Shown here: positions 21,198 through 30,959 of the stretch, piece after piece
Position numbering within the stretch: the stretch's first letter is position 1
Layout: every line of letters begins with the position of its first letter
NCBI GenBank assembly: GCA_963169915.1
Contig: CAUJEM010000003.1
Coordinates: 1 to 53,294, forward strand
Length of the DNA stretch: 53,294 nucleotides
From: Myxococcota bacterium
GTDB lineage: Bacteria > Myxococcota_A > Polyangia > Polyangiales > Polyangiaceae
Direction of reading: 5' to 3'
Made by a program: the position numbers and the translations under genes
Notes under the pieces: model-generated
Told to the model about the DNA's origin: nothing
Databases searched by the model: none
Seen by the model: the letters and a program-made list of their open reading frames with translations, nothing else

Positions 21198-21941
21198 TCA
21201 GCGCAGGCGCGCATTATTTCGAGAAAACCAGCCGCCCGTGGCGACGTCCAGCGCCGCCTCCGCCTGCTCCAGGGCGAGCTCCCGCAGCGCCTGCTCGGCT
21301 GGCTCCAGGCCCGCCTCCTCCGCCGCCAGGCGCGCCCGCTGCCACGCGAAGAGCAGCTCCAGGGTCCGCTGCGTGACCCGCGCGCGCGCCTGGGCTCGGG
21401 CGTGCCGGAGCTGCTCGAGCCGCAGCTCTTCGCCCGCGAACACCAGCCGATCGAGCCGCCAGCGCAGGCGCCCCTCGTACACCAGGGAGGTCGCGCCGGT
21501 CTGGGTGAAGCGGTACGGGTCGGTGGTGGTGGGCGCGAGGCGTAGCGACTGATCGGTGGTGCGGCCACCGCGGAGCTGCAGCTCCGGGAGCGAGGCGGAC
21601 CAGCGCGCGCGGCCGCCCAGCGCGTCGAGCCTGCGATCCGTGGCGAGCCCGGCGGCGCGCAGGGCGGCGCGCACCGTCGCGCGCGCCAGCGGCCCGAGCG
21701 GCGGCGCCGAGGACGGCCGGGGGCGCGCCGACGCGGCCCGCACGAGCAGCGCGCCGAGCGGCAGCTCCAGCTCGACGAAGGCGTAGGTGGCGAGCCGCTC
21801 CTGCCCCACCCGGAGCGCGCCGGCGCGCACGCCGAGCCACGCGCTCGCCAAGCCCGCCGAGGGCGAGGCCGACGCCGCGGCCACGGACACGGTGGACGCG
21901 AGGGTGAGGACACTGAGGGCGAGAGGGCGCAGCCGGGCCAT
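21198..21941 (-). CDS. Unknown exported protein upstream of prfB
   Basis: A 247-residue protein with a clear signal peptide (M-A-R-L-R-P-L-A-L-S..., cleavage near A-A-A-S-A, residues 20-25). The mature part has a beta-prone first half and a long Ala/Arg/Glu/Leu-rich helical stretch from about 165 to 230 that may be coiled coil, broadly like one hairpin of a TolC-type protein but too short for a full one. I do not recognise a family. All three minus-strand frames are open here; this one was chosen for its signal peptide and plausible composition. It lies between prfB and another unknown gene with gaps of about 55 and 51 bases, so the three probably form one transcript. Confidence 0.6.
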   Translation of the reverse strand: MARLRPLALSVLTLASTVSVAAASASPSAGLASAWLGVRAGALRVGQERLATYAFVELELPLGALLVRAASARPRPSSAPPLGPLARATVRAALRAAGLATDRRLDALGGRARWSASLPELQLRGGRTTDQSLRLAPTTTDPYRFTQTGATSLVYEGRLRWRLDRLVFAGEELRLEQLRHARAQARARVTQRTLELLFAWQRARLAAEEAGLEPAEQALRELALEQAEAALDVATGGWFSRNNARLR

Positions 21942-21992
21942 GGGCGGCGCAGTCGGGTGGCTCGGCGCGGCGGTTGTCAGCGCCGCGCGCGC

Positions 21993-22808
21993 TCAGCGGC
22001 CTTCAGGCGCCTCGGGCGCGAGCACCGCGACGGCGACGGGCCGAAAGTCCTGACCAGCGAGGACGCCGAGCGCGGCGCAGGTCCAAGCGTCGGCGGGCAC
22101 CATGGGCAGCGGCGTGCAGGAGCGCGAGGCGCCGCTGGGCAGCTCCTGCTCCAGCAGCTCCACCCCGTGCTCCGCGGGGCGACGGATCTGCAGGCGGAGG
22201 CGCAGCAGCCCCTCGAGCTCCGGGCCGTACTCCACGTAGGCGAGCGGCGCGGCGCCCGACCGGAGCAGGACGAGGTGCTCGAGCGGCGCGCCTCCCTCAC
22301 CGGGGCTGTCGACCGCGGGCGCGGGCGCGGGCTCCGCCGCGGGCGCGGGCGCGGGTGCGGGTGCGGGCGCGGGCGCGGGCGCGGGCTTGCTGGGGGCCAG
22401 GCGGGCGAGCAGCGCCTTGGCGGCGGCGTGCTCGGGCTCCTTCGCGAGGACGTCGTGCAGCACGCTCCGAGCGCGCTGCACGTGGCCCTGGGCGACGTAG
22501 ATCTCCGCGAGGGTGACGCTGGGGACGGGTGCGGGGGCCTTGGGCGGTGGCGCGGCGTCCGGGACGGCGCGGATGAGCTTGGCCGTCGCGGGCAGGTGCA
22601 GCCCCTGCTCCACCACGCTGGCGAGCAGATCTCGCGCGACGCCGAACCAGCTCCTCGGCGGCTCCCGCTCGATGCGAGGCGCCTCCCGCTCCTTGAGCAG
22701 CGTCTCGAGCTCCGCGCGGCTGTGGAGCTCGGGGCGCTCGACCCCGAGCTGGCGCGCGCGCTCCTCCAGCGCGGCCCGAGTAGACGAAGGGGAGCCCATG
22801 CGCCTCAT
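21993..22808 (-). CDS. Unknown protein with SAP/HeH-like N-terminus and TPR-like segment
   Basis: The open frame reaches 22904, but that would cross the divergent transporter gene start; ATG 22808 (M-R-R-M-G-S-P) or 22799 is more likely. The 271-residue product starts with a helix-extended-loop-helix-like motif (E-E-R-A-R-Q-L-G-V-E-R-P-E-L, R-A-E-L-E-T-L-L), a R-S-W-F-G-V-A-R-D-L-L-A segment, and a single TPR-like hairpin (L-A-E-I-Y-V-A-Q-G-H, A-L-L-A-R-L). An Ala-Pro repeat linker encoded by a hexanucleotide repeat leads to a compact C-terminal domain with two Cys. No signal peptide is visible. The function is unknown; the layout suggests a cytoplasmic adaptor. Confidence 0.6.
   Translation of the reverse strand: MRRMGSPSSTRAALEERARQLGVERPELHSRAELETLLKEREAPRIEREPPRSWFGVARDLLASVVEQGLHLPATAKLIRAVPDAAPPPKAPAPVPSVTLAEIYVAQGHVQRARSVLHDVLAKEPEHAAAKALLARLAPSKPAPAPAPAPAPAPAPAAEPAPAPAVDSPGEGGAPLEHLVLLRSGAAPLAYVEYGPELEGLLRLRLQIRRPAEHGVELLEQELPSGASRSCTPLPMVPADAWTCAALGVLAGQDFRPVAVAVLAPEAPEGR
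22315..22386 (-). repeat. Hexanucleotide (GCGGGC) repeat encoding Ala-Pro
   Basis: Twelve 6-base units run from 22315 to 22386 on the plus strand, all GCGGGC or GCGGGT except one (22333-22338). Read on the minus strand they encode a rigid Ala-Pro linker. Unit changes preserve frame. Confidence 0.85.
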
Positions 22809-22881
22809 ATAGCCCTGGGGGCTGGGCGGCGGGAAGGGCCCCCTCTGCCCGCGCGCGCGGCGTGGTGCTAGGCCGCGCGCC

Positions 22882-23766
22882 GTGTCCCGCGGGGCGCCCT
22901 CCACTCATGCCGCGCGGCTGCAGCTCGTGCTGGCCGCCGCGCTGTTCTCCACGGGCGGCGCGGGCGTCAAGGCGACCACGCTCAGCAGCTGGCAAATCGG
23001 CGGGCTCCGCTCCCTCGTCGCGGCGGTGGCGGTGGCGGTCATGCTGCCCGTCGCGCGCCGCGGGCTCGGGCTCCGTCCGCTGCTGCTCGGGCTGGGCTAC
23101 GCCTGCACGCTCGTGCTCTTCGTCAGCGCGAACAAGCTCACCACCAGCGCGAACACCATCTACTTGCAGAGCACGGCGCCGCTCTACGTGCTGCTCGCTG
23201 GGCCGGTGCTGCTCAAGGAGCGGCTGCGCCGCACCGACCTCTGGTTTCTCGCGCTGGCGGCGCTCGGGCTCGTGTGCTTCTTCGTCGGGCGCGAGGCGCC
23301 CAGCGTCACCGCGCCGGATCCAGTGCGCGGCAACGTCCTGGCGCTGCTCTCCGGCGTCACCTGGGCCTTCACCATCATGGGGCTACGCTACCTGTCGTCA
23401 CGCCCCGGGGCGCGGCCGGGCGAGGTGGAGGCGTCGGTGGTCCTCGGCAACTTCATCGCGTTCCTGCTGTGCTCACCCGGGCTGCTGCCGCTGACGCTCG
23501 GCACGCAGGACGTGCTGGTGCTGCTCTACCTCGGCGTGTTCCAAGTGGGCCTGGCCTACGCGCTCACCACGCGCGCGGTGCGCTCGCTCCCGGCGCTGGA
23601 CACCTCGCTGCTGCTCCTGGTGGAGCCGGTGCTCAACCCGGTGTGGGCCTACTTCTGGCACCACGAGGTGCCCGGGCCCTGGGCCTGGGCCGGCGCGGCG
23701 CTCGTGCTGCTCGGCACGGGGGGCAAGGCCGTCTACGACGCCACGCGTCAGCCCGCGCGCGGCTAG
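22882..23766 (+). CDS. EamA/DMT-family transporter
   Basis: The 294-residue protein has ten hydrophobic segments in two fivefold halves, as expected of the drug/metabolite transporter superfamily. Landmarks are the first-helix A-A-L-F-S-T-G-G, T-I-Y-L-Q-S-T-A-P-L-Y-V at the end of helix 4, K-E-R-L before helix 5, and the second-half counterpart L-L-L-L-V-E-P-V-L-N-P-V-W-A. The substrate cannot be deduced. The GTG at 22882 starts M-S-R-G. It is divergent from the unknown gene ending at 21993 with 73 bases between starts, and its stop TAG shares a CTAG with the converging dehydrogenase gene. Confidence 0.88.
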   Translation: MSRGAPSTHAARLQLVLAAALFSTGGAGVKATTLSSWQIGGLRSLVAAVAVAVMLPVARRGLGLRPLLLGLGYACTLVLFVSANKLTTSANTIYLQSTAPLYVLLAGPVLLKERLRRTDLWFLALAALGLVCFFVGREAPSVTAPDPVRGNVLALLSGVTWAFTIMGLRYLSSRPGARPGEVEASVVLGNFIAFLLCSPGLLPLTLGTQDVLVLLYLGVFQVGLAYALTTRAVRSLPALDTSLLLLVEPVLNPVWAYFWHHEVPGPWAWAGAALVLLGTGGKAVYDATRQPARG

Positions 23767-24968
23767 CGCAGCTCGAAGCGTAGCCCGGCCGCTCGGAGCC
23801 GCTCGAGCAGGTGCGTGCCCAGGGCCACCGCGGGCGTCAGCACGCCGCCCCCGGCCTCGAGCGGATCCCGCGCCAGCGCCAGCGCGCTCTCGCCCAGCAT
23901 CTTGGCGGTGGCGCTGTAGCCGGGATCACCATCACCGCCCACGCGGGCGCGCAGCGTGGGCCCGCGCTCGGTGGTCGCGAAGAACTCCAGCTCGAAGCCG
24001 CCCTTCGCCTGGCGCTCGCGGCTGGGCCCCTCCCCGGGGTGGGGGAGGCGCCGGGCGAGCAGCCGCCGGGTAGGGCCGAGGCCAGCCGCCAGCAGGCCCG
24101 CGCCAAGGCCCAGCGACAGCCCGAGCGCGCGCGTCAGCCCGCGCGGTCCAGCCCCGAGGCTCATGGACTCCGCGTAGCTGAGCTCACGGCCGTAGGCGTA
24201 GCTCAGCAGCGCGTTCGAGCGGCGCACCACGCGCGTGTTGACCGCCGCCATCACGAAGGGCCCCGTCCAGCACCGGAGCGCCGGCTCATAGCGGACGCCG
24301 AGCTGGTCGCCCCGCTCGGTGTGCGGCTCCGCGCCCCGCTCCGGGCTCAGCGCGTAGGGATCCAGCAGCAGGCGCCGGATCTCCGCGCTCCCTGCGGCGG
24401 CCTCCGCGACCCCCAAGATGGAGGCCAGCGTCCCCCCGGACGCGCCGCCGCGAAGCTGGGTGACCACCATCTTCACCTCCCGCAGCCCGCCGAGCCCGAG
24501 CCGCCGACTCTCCTGCGAGAGCAGCAGCACGCCGAGCTCCGACGGCACGGAGTCGAAGCCGCAGGCATGGACGATGCGCGCGCCGGTGGCGCGCGCGCGC
24601 TCGTGCGCCACGTCGATGCTCCGCCGGATGAAGTGCACCTCGCCCGTGAGATCGCAGTAGTGCGTCCCCGCGCTCGCGCAGGCCTCTACCAGCGGCAGGC
24701 CGTAGCGCGCGAAGGGGCCGACGGTGGTGGCGACCACATGGGCGCGCGCCGCCAGCTCCGCGGGCGCGGAGGCATCGGCCACCAGCAGCGGCACGCCCCG
24801 CGCCGCCGAGGGCAGCCCCGCGCGCACGCGCTCGAGCTTGGCGAGGTCACGCCCCGCGAGCGCCCAGCGCAGCGCCCCGCCCGCGAGCGCCAAGTACTCG
24901 GCCACCAACCTGCCGGTGAACCCCGTGGCGCCGAACAGCACCACCTCGAACTCTCGCTCCGCCTGCAT
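23763..24968 (-). CDS. Saccharopine-dehydrogenase-like / trans-acting enoyl reductase family protein
   Basis: The 401-residue protein opens with a Rossmann dinucleotide site V-V-L-F-G-A-T-G-F-T-G-R (8-19), then W-A-L-A-G-R-D-L-A-K-L, V-A-T-T-V-G-P-F-A-R-Y-G, and H-Y-C-D-L-T-G-E, with H-A-C-G-F-D-S-V-P-S-E-L-G after it. This series is characteristic of the saccharopine-dehydrogenase NADP-binding family that includes the mycobacterial trans-acting enoyl reductase of phthiocerol synthesis. Here no polyketide synthase is nearby, so a general oxidoreductase role on lipids is only an inference. A hydrophobic stretch (about 275-290) may touch the membrane, as in eukaryotic SCCPDH. It converges on the transporter gene with a 4-base overlap. 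Confidence 0.85.
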   Translation of the reverse strand: MQAEREFEVVLFGATGFTGRLVAEYLALAGGALRWALAGRDLAKLERVRAGLPSAARGVPLLVADASAPAELAARAHVVATTVGPFARYGLPLVEACASAGTHYCDLTGEVHFIRRSIDVAHERARATGARIVHACGFDSVPSELGVLLLSQESRRLGLGGLREVKMVVTQLRGGASGGTLASILGVAEAAAGSAEIRRLLLDPYALSPERGAEPHTERGDQLGVRYEPALRCWTGPFVMAAVNTRVVRRSNALLSYAYGRELSYAESMSLGAGPRGLTRALGLSLGLGAGLLAAGLGPTRRLLARRLPHPGEGPSRERQAKGGFELEFFATTERGPTLRARVGGDGDPGYSATAKMLGESALALARDPLEAGGGVLTPAVALGTHLLERLRAAGLRFELR

Positions 24969-25019
24969 GGCGCCGGAGCCTAGCCAAGCCTGCCCCGGGG
25001 CTCAGCAAAAACCGCCCGC

Positions 25020-26006
25020 TCAGTACCAGCCGGGCGCGCGCGGCTCCGGGCGCACCTCGGCGGTGGCGGCGCGCGCCGCCTCGAGGTCCAGCGTGAGCTG
25101 CGCGCGCAGCGCCTCCACGCCGTCGAAGCGACGCTCCTCGCGCAGGCGCTCGAGCAGGTGCACGCGCAGCCGCGCGCCGTAGAGCGGCGCGTCCCAGTCG
25201 AACAGGTGCGCCTCGCACGAGAAGCCGGCCTCGAGCGTGGGCCGGACGCCGAGGTTGACGACGCCGGTGCGCAGCGCTCGCACCGGCGGCTCTCCGGCGT
25301 CGCCCAGCACGTCCACCACGCAGGCGTAGACCCCGTGGGCGGGGAGCATCTCCGTGAGCTGTCCCAGGTTGGCGGTCGGCACGCCGAGGGTGCGGCCGCG
25401 CCCCTGACCGTGCTCCACGAGCCCCTCCACGGAGTGCGGGCGCCCCAGCAGCCGGGTGGCCGCCGCTACGTCCCCGCTCGCGAGGGCGTCCCGGACCCGG
25501 GAGCTGGAGAGGGGCCCCTGCGCGTCGGCCAGCAGCGGCTGCGCCCACACCTCGTAGCCATGGCGCGCCCCCAGCGCGCGCAGCGTCTCTACGCCACCAG
25601 CGCGGCCCCTACCGAAATGAAAGTTATCGCCCACGCACACCTCGCGCGCGCCGAGGGCGTCCACCAGCACCTGCTGCACGAAGGCCTCCGGCTCGAGCGC
25701 CGCCAGCTCCAGCGTGAAGGGCTCCACCACGACGTGGAGCGCCGCGCTCTGCCGGGTGAGCAGCTCCAGCTTGCGCGTCAGCGCCGTCAGCGTGGGGCGC
25801 ACGGCGCGCCCGAGCACCGCGGAGGGGTGCGGGTGGAAGGTGAGCACCACCGGCTCGAGGGCGCGCTCCTCGGCCTGCGCCACCAGCGCCTGGCCGAGCG
25901 CCTGATGCCCACGATGCACTCCATCGAAGTTACCGATGGCGACCAGCGTGCCGCGCGCCGGACGCGCGAAGGCGCGGGCGCCTTGAACGATGCGTAGCGG
26001 GCTCAC
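25020..26006 (-). CDS. ribF: Bifunctional riboflavin kinase / FAD synthetase
   Basis: Converts riboflavin to FMN and FMN to FAD. The GTG at 26006 (V-S-P-L-R-I-V-Q) gives 328 residues, close to the usual ~310. The N-terminal adenylyltransferase domain has G-N-F-D-G-V-H-R-G-H (28-37), F-H-P-H-P and S-S-S-R-V-R-D-A-L; the C-terminal flavokinase domain has G-R-G-R-T-L-G-V-P-T-A-N-L and V-N-L-G-V-R-P-T. The frame stays open far upstream (to 27473), but that part lies antisense to holA and is rejected. It is divergent from holA across 153 bases that contain an 8-bp inverted repeat (26035-26042 with 26060-26067); no FMN riboswitch is seen. Confidence 0.93.
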   Translation of the reverse strand: MSPLRIVQGARAFARPARGTLVAIGNFDGVHRGHQALGQALVAQAEERALEPVVLTFHPHPSAVLGRAVRPTLTALTRKLELLTRQSAALHVVVEPFTLELAALEPEAFVQQVLVDALGAREVCVGDNFHFGRGRAGGVETLRALGARHGYEVWAQPLLADAQGPLSSSRVRDALASGDVAAATRLLGRPHSVEGLVEHGQGRGRTLGVPTANLGQLTEMLPAHGVYACVVDVLGDAGEPPVRALRTGVVNLGVRPTLEAGFSCEAHLFDWDAPLYGARLRVHLLERLREERRFDGVEALRAQLTLDLEAARAATAEVRPEPRAPGWY

Positions 26007-26159
26007 GTCGTCGCGGCTCTTACTACGAGCGCACGCCTCACGAAAGCGCGGGGGTCGCCCGTGAGGCTCGCGTGACACGATTTCTCCGCGCCTGCCAGGC
26101 GGCGCGCGCGCTCGACGCGGACGAGAGCCGCCCCCCGGGGGGGGAATGCTCGCGAGGGC

Positions 26160-27293
26160 TTGCCCTCGGGCGTCGTCACGCCTACGGCTCAGGCCTTGTC
26201 CCCCGAGCAAGCCGTCGCCGAGGCGCAGCGAGGAGCGCTGCGCCCCGTCTACCTCCTCCTTGGAGAGGAGCGCCTGCTCGCGCAGGAGGCGCTCACCGCG
26301 CTCCGGGCGGCGGCGCGCGCCGGCGGCATCGCCGGGCTCAACGAAGAGCAGCTCGACGCCGCCGAGGTCACGGTGGACGCCGCGCTCGCCGCCGCGCGCA
26401 CCCTGCCCATGATGGCCAAGCGCCGCCTGGTGGAGGTGCGCGACGTCGAGCGCTGGGAGGACGCCGGCAAGGGCAAGGCGCCGAGCGAGGGCAAGCCACG
26501 CCTCGGCCCGCTGGATCGGCTGGCGGACTACGTGAGAGACCCAGCGCCGAGCACGGTCCTGCTGCTGCGCGCGGGCAAGCTGGATCAGCGCCGCCGCCTC
26601 GTCACGCTCGCCAAGCAGCAGGGCTGCGTGGTGGACTGCGCGGCCCTGTCGAACCAAGCCTTGCCGCGCTGGGTGCAGGCGCGCGTCCAGGCGCGCGGCC
26701 AGCGCATCGCGCCGCACGTGGCGGAGCTGGTGGCGGAGCTGGCCGGGCCGGAGCTGGGCGCCGTGGCGGACGCGGTGGAGCGGCTCAGCCTCTATCACGA
26801 GGAAGGCGCGGACATCACGGAGGACGCGGTGGCGGAGTGCGTCGTGCGCCTCCGTCCCACCACCGTCTGGAGCCTGGCGGACGCGGTCGGCCGACGGGAC
26901 GCCGGGCAGATCTTGGCGCTGCTCAGCCAGGTCCTGGGAGATCCGCGCGACGCCATCGCCCTCGTCGGGACCTTGGCCTTCACCGCCCGTCAGCTCATCA
27001 AGTTCGAGGCAGCGCTCCGCCAGGGCGCCGCCGCGCCGGAGGCCGCGGCCGCGGCGGGCGCGCCTCCCTTCCGTGCCGCCGAGCTCAAGCGCTCGCTCGA
27101 GCAGCTCTCGCGCGCGGACCTCGAGCGCTGGCTCGAGCTGCTCGCCGGCGTGGACGCCGATCTCAAGGGAGGCTCCCGGCGCCCGGCGCGCGCCATCGTC
27201 GAGCACGCCCTGCTGCGCTGGTGTCAGCCCAAATTGTTGAAAACACACGGTCCTCTGAAGCGCCAGGGGCACAATCGCCGCGCCGGTGATTGA
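26160..27293 (+). CDS. holA: DNA polymerase III subunit delta
   Basis: The delta subunit opens the sliding clamp in the clamp-loader complex. The 377-residue product has the HolA pattern: L-R-P-V-Y-L-L-L-G-E-E-R-L-L-A-Q-E-A at 28-45, M-M-A-K-R-R-L-V-E-V-R-D, S-T-V-L-L-L-R-A-G-K-L-D, then A-E-L-V-A-E-L-A-G-P-E-L-G and the C-terminal collar domain with W-S-L-A-D-A-V-G-R-R-D and A-R-Q-L-I-K-F. The TTG at 26160 sits just after GAGGG, rather close; a second TTG 36 bases on is possible. Past the stop a short stem (27297-27302 with 27306-27311) may weakly terminate. Confidence 0.85.
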   Translation: MPSGVVTPTAQALSPEQAVAEAQRGALRPVYLLLGEERLLAQEALTALRAAARAGGIAGLNEEQLDAAEVTVDAALAAARTLPMMAKRRLVEVRDVERWEDAGKGKAPSEGKPRLGPLDRLADYVRDPAPSTVLLLRAGKLDQRRRLVTLAKQQGCVVDCAALSNQALPRWVQARVQARGQRIAPHVAELVAELAGPELGAVADAVERLSLYHEEGADITEDAVAECVVRLRPTTVWSLADAVGRRDAGQILALLSQVLGDPRDAIALVGTLAFTARQLIKFEAALRQGAAAPEAAAAAGAPPFRAAELKRSLEQLSRADLERWLELLAGVDADLKGGSRRPARAIVEHALLRWCQPKLLKTHGPLKRQGHNRRAGD

Positions 27294-27405
27294 CCCGCTC
27301 GGCCCCCGAGCCCAGATTGCCGCCGCTCGGCGCCCTGGGTCGAGCCCCTCCCCGTAGCTTCGGCGTCCGCCTTGGGGCGGCGTCGGGGACTCGGTCAGCG
27401 TCGCC

Positions 27406-28092
27406 ATGCAGAGCCCTCCCCCGACGATCTCCGACCACCGCCTGAGCCTCCTCGCAGAGGCCCCGCTGCCCACGCGCTTCGGCTCCTTTCAGCTCTACGT
27501 CTTTCGCTGGGAGGACGAGGGGGAGGCGGCGGCGCTCGGCCTCAGCAACGAGCACATCGCGCTGGTGATGGGCGACGTGCGTGGGGGCCAGCGCGTGCCG
27601 GTGCGCGTCCACTCCGAGTGCATGACGAGCGAGGTGTTCGGCTCGCTGAAGTGCGACTGCAAGGAGCAGCTCGAGCGCTCACAGCAGATGATGGCCGAGC
27701 ACGGCACCGGGGTGCTGCTCTACCTGCGCCAGGAGGGGCGCGGCATCGGGCTGGTCAACAAAGTGCGCGCCTACGCGCTGCAGGCCGCCGGCGCGAACAC
27801 CATCCAAGCCAACGAGCTGCTCCACCTGCCGGTAGAGGCGCGCCACTACGACATGGCCGCCGCCATGCTGCGCCACTTCGGGGTAGAGTCCATCGACCTG
27901 ATGACGAACAACCCCGCGAAGCTCGAGGGGCTGGAGTCCTTGGGGATCCAGGTAGAGGGCAGAATTCCAGTGCTCATCGACGCCAACCCCTACTCGCGGG
28001 GCTACCTGGAGGTGAAGCAGGCGCAGATGCACCACGAGCTCCCTCAGGTGTCGCGGGGGGGGGCTGGCGCGCGCGTGCGCGTCAAGTCCTAG
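27406..28092 (+). CDS. ribA: GTP cyclohydrolase II
   Basis: Catalyses the first step of riboflavin synthesis, opening GTP to a diaminopyrimidine with loss of formate and pyrophosphate. The 228-residue product has the full signature: L-P-T-R-F-G-S-F, V-H-S-E-C-M-T-S-E-V-F-G-S, the zinc cysteines C-x10-C-x-C, L-Y-L-R-Q-E-G-R-G-I-G-L, and M-T-N-N-P-A-K. It stands alone, not fused to a RibB (DHBP synthase) domain. The 112-base gap after holA has no visible FMN riboswitch. With ribF nearby, two of the flavin genes are here, the rest are not. Confidence 0.93.
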   Translation: MQSPPPTISDHRLSLLAEAPLPTRFGSFQLYVFRWEDEGEAAALGLSNEHIALVMGDVRGGQRVPVRVHSECMTSEVFGSLKCDCKEQLERSQQMMAEHGTGVLLYLRQEGRGIGLVNKVRAYALQAAGANTIQANELLHLPVEARHYDMAAAMLRHFGVESIDLMTNNPAKLEGLESLGIQVEGRIPVLIDANPYSRGYLEVKQAQMHHELPQVSRGGAGARVRVKS

Positions 28093-28137
28093 CGCCGCCC
28101 ACGCATTGCCCATTGGCGGAACCTGGCCAGTGGCCGT

Positions 28138-29349
28138 ATGCTGCGCGGCATGTCGAGGCTTCTTTCGCTGGGTCTGCTGGGGTCGGCCGTCGTCGTCGCG
28201 CTCGCGTGCTCGAGCACGGGGGACGGAGGGGACGATGGGCTGTATGCGGGCAGCGGCGGCGGCTCGGCCGCCAGCGCCGGCGGCGGTGGTCGCTCCGGTG
28301 GCGGGGGCAACGGCGGCGGCAACGGCGGGACCGGCGCGGCCATCAACATCGGCGGCAGCAGCGGCTCCGTCACGGATCCAGACGCCGGCTGCGCCACCTC
28401 CAGCGGCAAGGCGGACATCGTGCCGCCCACGCTCATGCTCGTGGTGGACACCAGCGGTTCCATGGGAGATCCGCCGCCCGGCGGTGGCGGCAGCAAGCTG
28501 GCGCTCACCAAGACCGCGCTGGTCACCGCCCTCGGCGGCATGCCGGACACCAACCACGTGGGCCTCTACAACTTCCCGAACACGGCGCCGCTCGGCGCCA
28601 ACTGCACGAACCCGAACTTGCGCGTGCCCGTCGCGCCGCTGGATCAGCAGCAGCGCACGAGGCTCACCAACCAAATCAACAGCCTCAGCGCCCTCGGCGG
28701 CACGCCCACGCAGGAGGCCTTCCGCGTGGGCGCGGACGGCGTGGCCAACTACAGCGCGCCCGGGCAGCGCTTCGTGGTCTTGCTCACGGACGGCGACCCC
28801 ACCTACGGCCCCAACTGCGTGGGCACCGGCTCGCAGAAGATCCCGCCGGCCCAGCAAGACGCGCTGGTCAACGCCGTGCAGGCGCGGCGCGCCAGCGGCA
28901 TCCGCACCTTCGTCATCGGCTCGCCAGGGAGTGAAAACTCGCGCGACGTCCTGTCTCGGATGGCGCGCGCGGGCGGGACGGACACCCCCGGCTGCAGCGA
29001 CACCGGGCCGAACTACTGCCACTTCGACATGACCACCGCGCAGAATTTCGGTCAGGCGCTCAACCAAGCGCTGCAAGCCATCTCCGGTCAGGCCCTCACC
29101 TGCTCCTTCGCCATCCCCACCCCCAGCGACGGCCAAGAGATCGATCTGGGGCGCGTGAACGTGGTCTACACGCCGAGCGGCCAGCCTGCCGAAGAGATCG
29201 GCAAGAGCAGCAACAACTGCCAGAGCGGCTGGACCTACAGCTCGGACAACTCCCGCATCGAGCTGTGCGGCGCGGACTGCGATCGCGTGAAGGCGGATCC
29301 GGGCGGCCGCGTGGACGTGGTCTTCGGCTGCACCACCAAGATCCAGTGA
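28138..29349 (+). CDS. VWA-domain lipoprotein
   Basis: A 403-residue lipoprotein: signal ending V-A-L-A-C (Cys24 from the ATG at 28138; an ATG at 28150 would also do), then a Gly/Ser/Ala/Asn linker to about 75. From about 95 comes a von Willebrand factor A domain with the metal-ion site D-T-S-G-S-M-G, a downstream T-P-T-Q-E threonine loop, and V-V-L-L-T-D-G-D-P-T for the acidic position. The MIDAS set D-x-S-x-S, T and D is therefore intact. A C-terminal Cys-rich beta domain of about 90 residues follows. VWA domains bind protein ligands through the metal; the partner is unknown. It is flanked by ribA and the converging glmU, with no clear operon partner. Confidence 0.88.
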   Translation: MLRGMSRLLSLGLLGSAVVVALACSSTGDGGDDGLYAGSGGGSAASAGGGGRSGGGGNGGGNGGTGAAINIGGSSGSVTDPDAGCATSSGKADIVPPTLMLVVDTSGSMGDPPPGGGGSKLALTKTALVTALGGMPDTNHVGLYNFPNTAPLGANCTNPNLRVPVAPLDQQQRTRLTNQINSLSALGGTPTQEAFRVGADGVANYSAPGQRFVVLLTDGDPTYGPNCVGTGSQKIPPAQQDALVNAVQARRASGIRTFVIGSPGSENSRDVLSRMARAGGTDTPGCSDTGPNYCHFDMTTAQNFGQALNQALQAISGQALTCSFAIPTPSDGQEIDLGRVNVVYTPSGQPAEEIGKSSNNCQSGWTYSSDNSRIELCGADCDRVKADPGGRVDVVFGCTTKIQ

Positions 29350-29389
29350 GCTGCTCCGGAGGGGGGAGCCGCGCCGCGCGCCAGTGACC

Positions 29390-30802
<1,413 letters not shown>

Positions 30803-30908
30803 GGAGTCGCTTCTTAGCGGGACTCGTTCACGCTGGCGATGCGGTGCCGCAACGCGCCGACGCAGCGTGTAAGCAGGGCGCGCGCTGACGCACGAAGACG
30901 GCGCCGCG

Positions 30909-30929
30909 CGTCACTCGTGACGAGTGACG
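30909..30929. promoter_or_regulatory. 21-bp palindrome, probable operator
   Basis: CGTCACTCGT (30909-30918) and ACGAGTGACG (30920-30929) are perfect inverted arms around a single G. The site ends 30 bases before the lipoprotein ATG and 107 bases from the glmU start. TGACGTCA (30925-30932), itself a palindrome, overlaps one arm. A possible -10 TATCCT at 30948-30953 lies 18 bases past GTGACG (30924-30929), so a bound protein would cover a -35 element; this promoter reading is speculative. Confidence 0.5.
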
Positions 30930-30959
30930 TCATCGCCCGAAAGGCCGTATCCTCGTGCG

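Noticed and set aside
26035..26067. 8-bp inverted repeat GCCTCACG/CGTGAGGC between ribF and holA as an operator
   Set aside because: The arms are 17 bases apart and do not extend; in a sequence this GC-rich such pairs are frequent, so it is mentioned only in the ribF entry.
27294..27405. Possible FMN riboswitch before ribA
   Set aside because: Small GC stems are present but not the conserved FMN-element blocks, and the gap is too short for a full element with its expression platform.
26007..27473. Upstream extension of the ribF frame
   Set aside because: It lies fully antisense to holA and adds no RibF-like sequence; the GTG at 26006 gives normal length.
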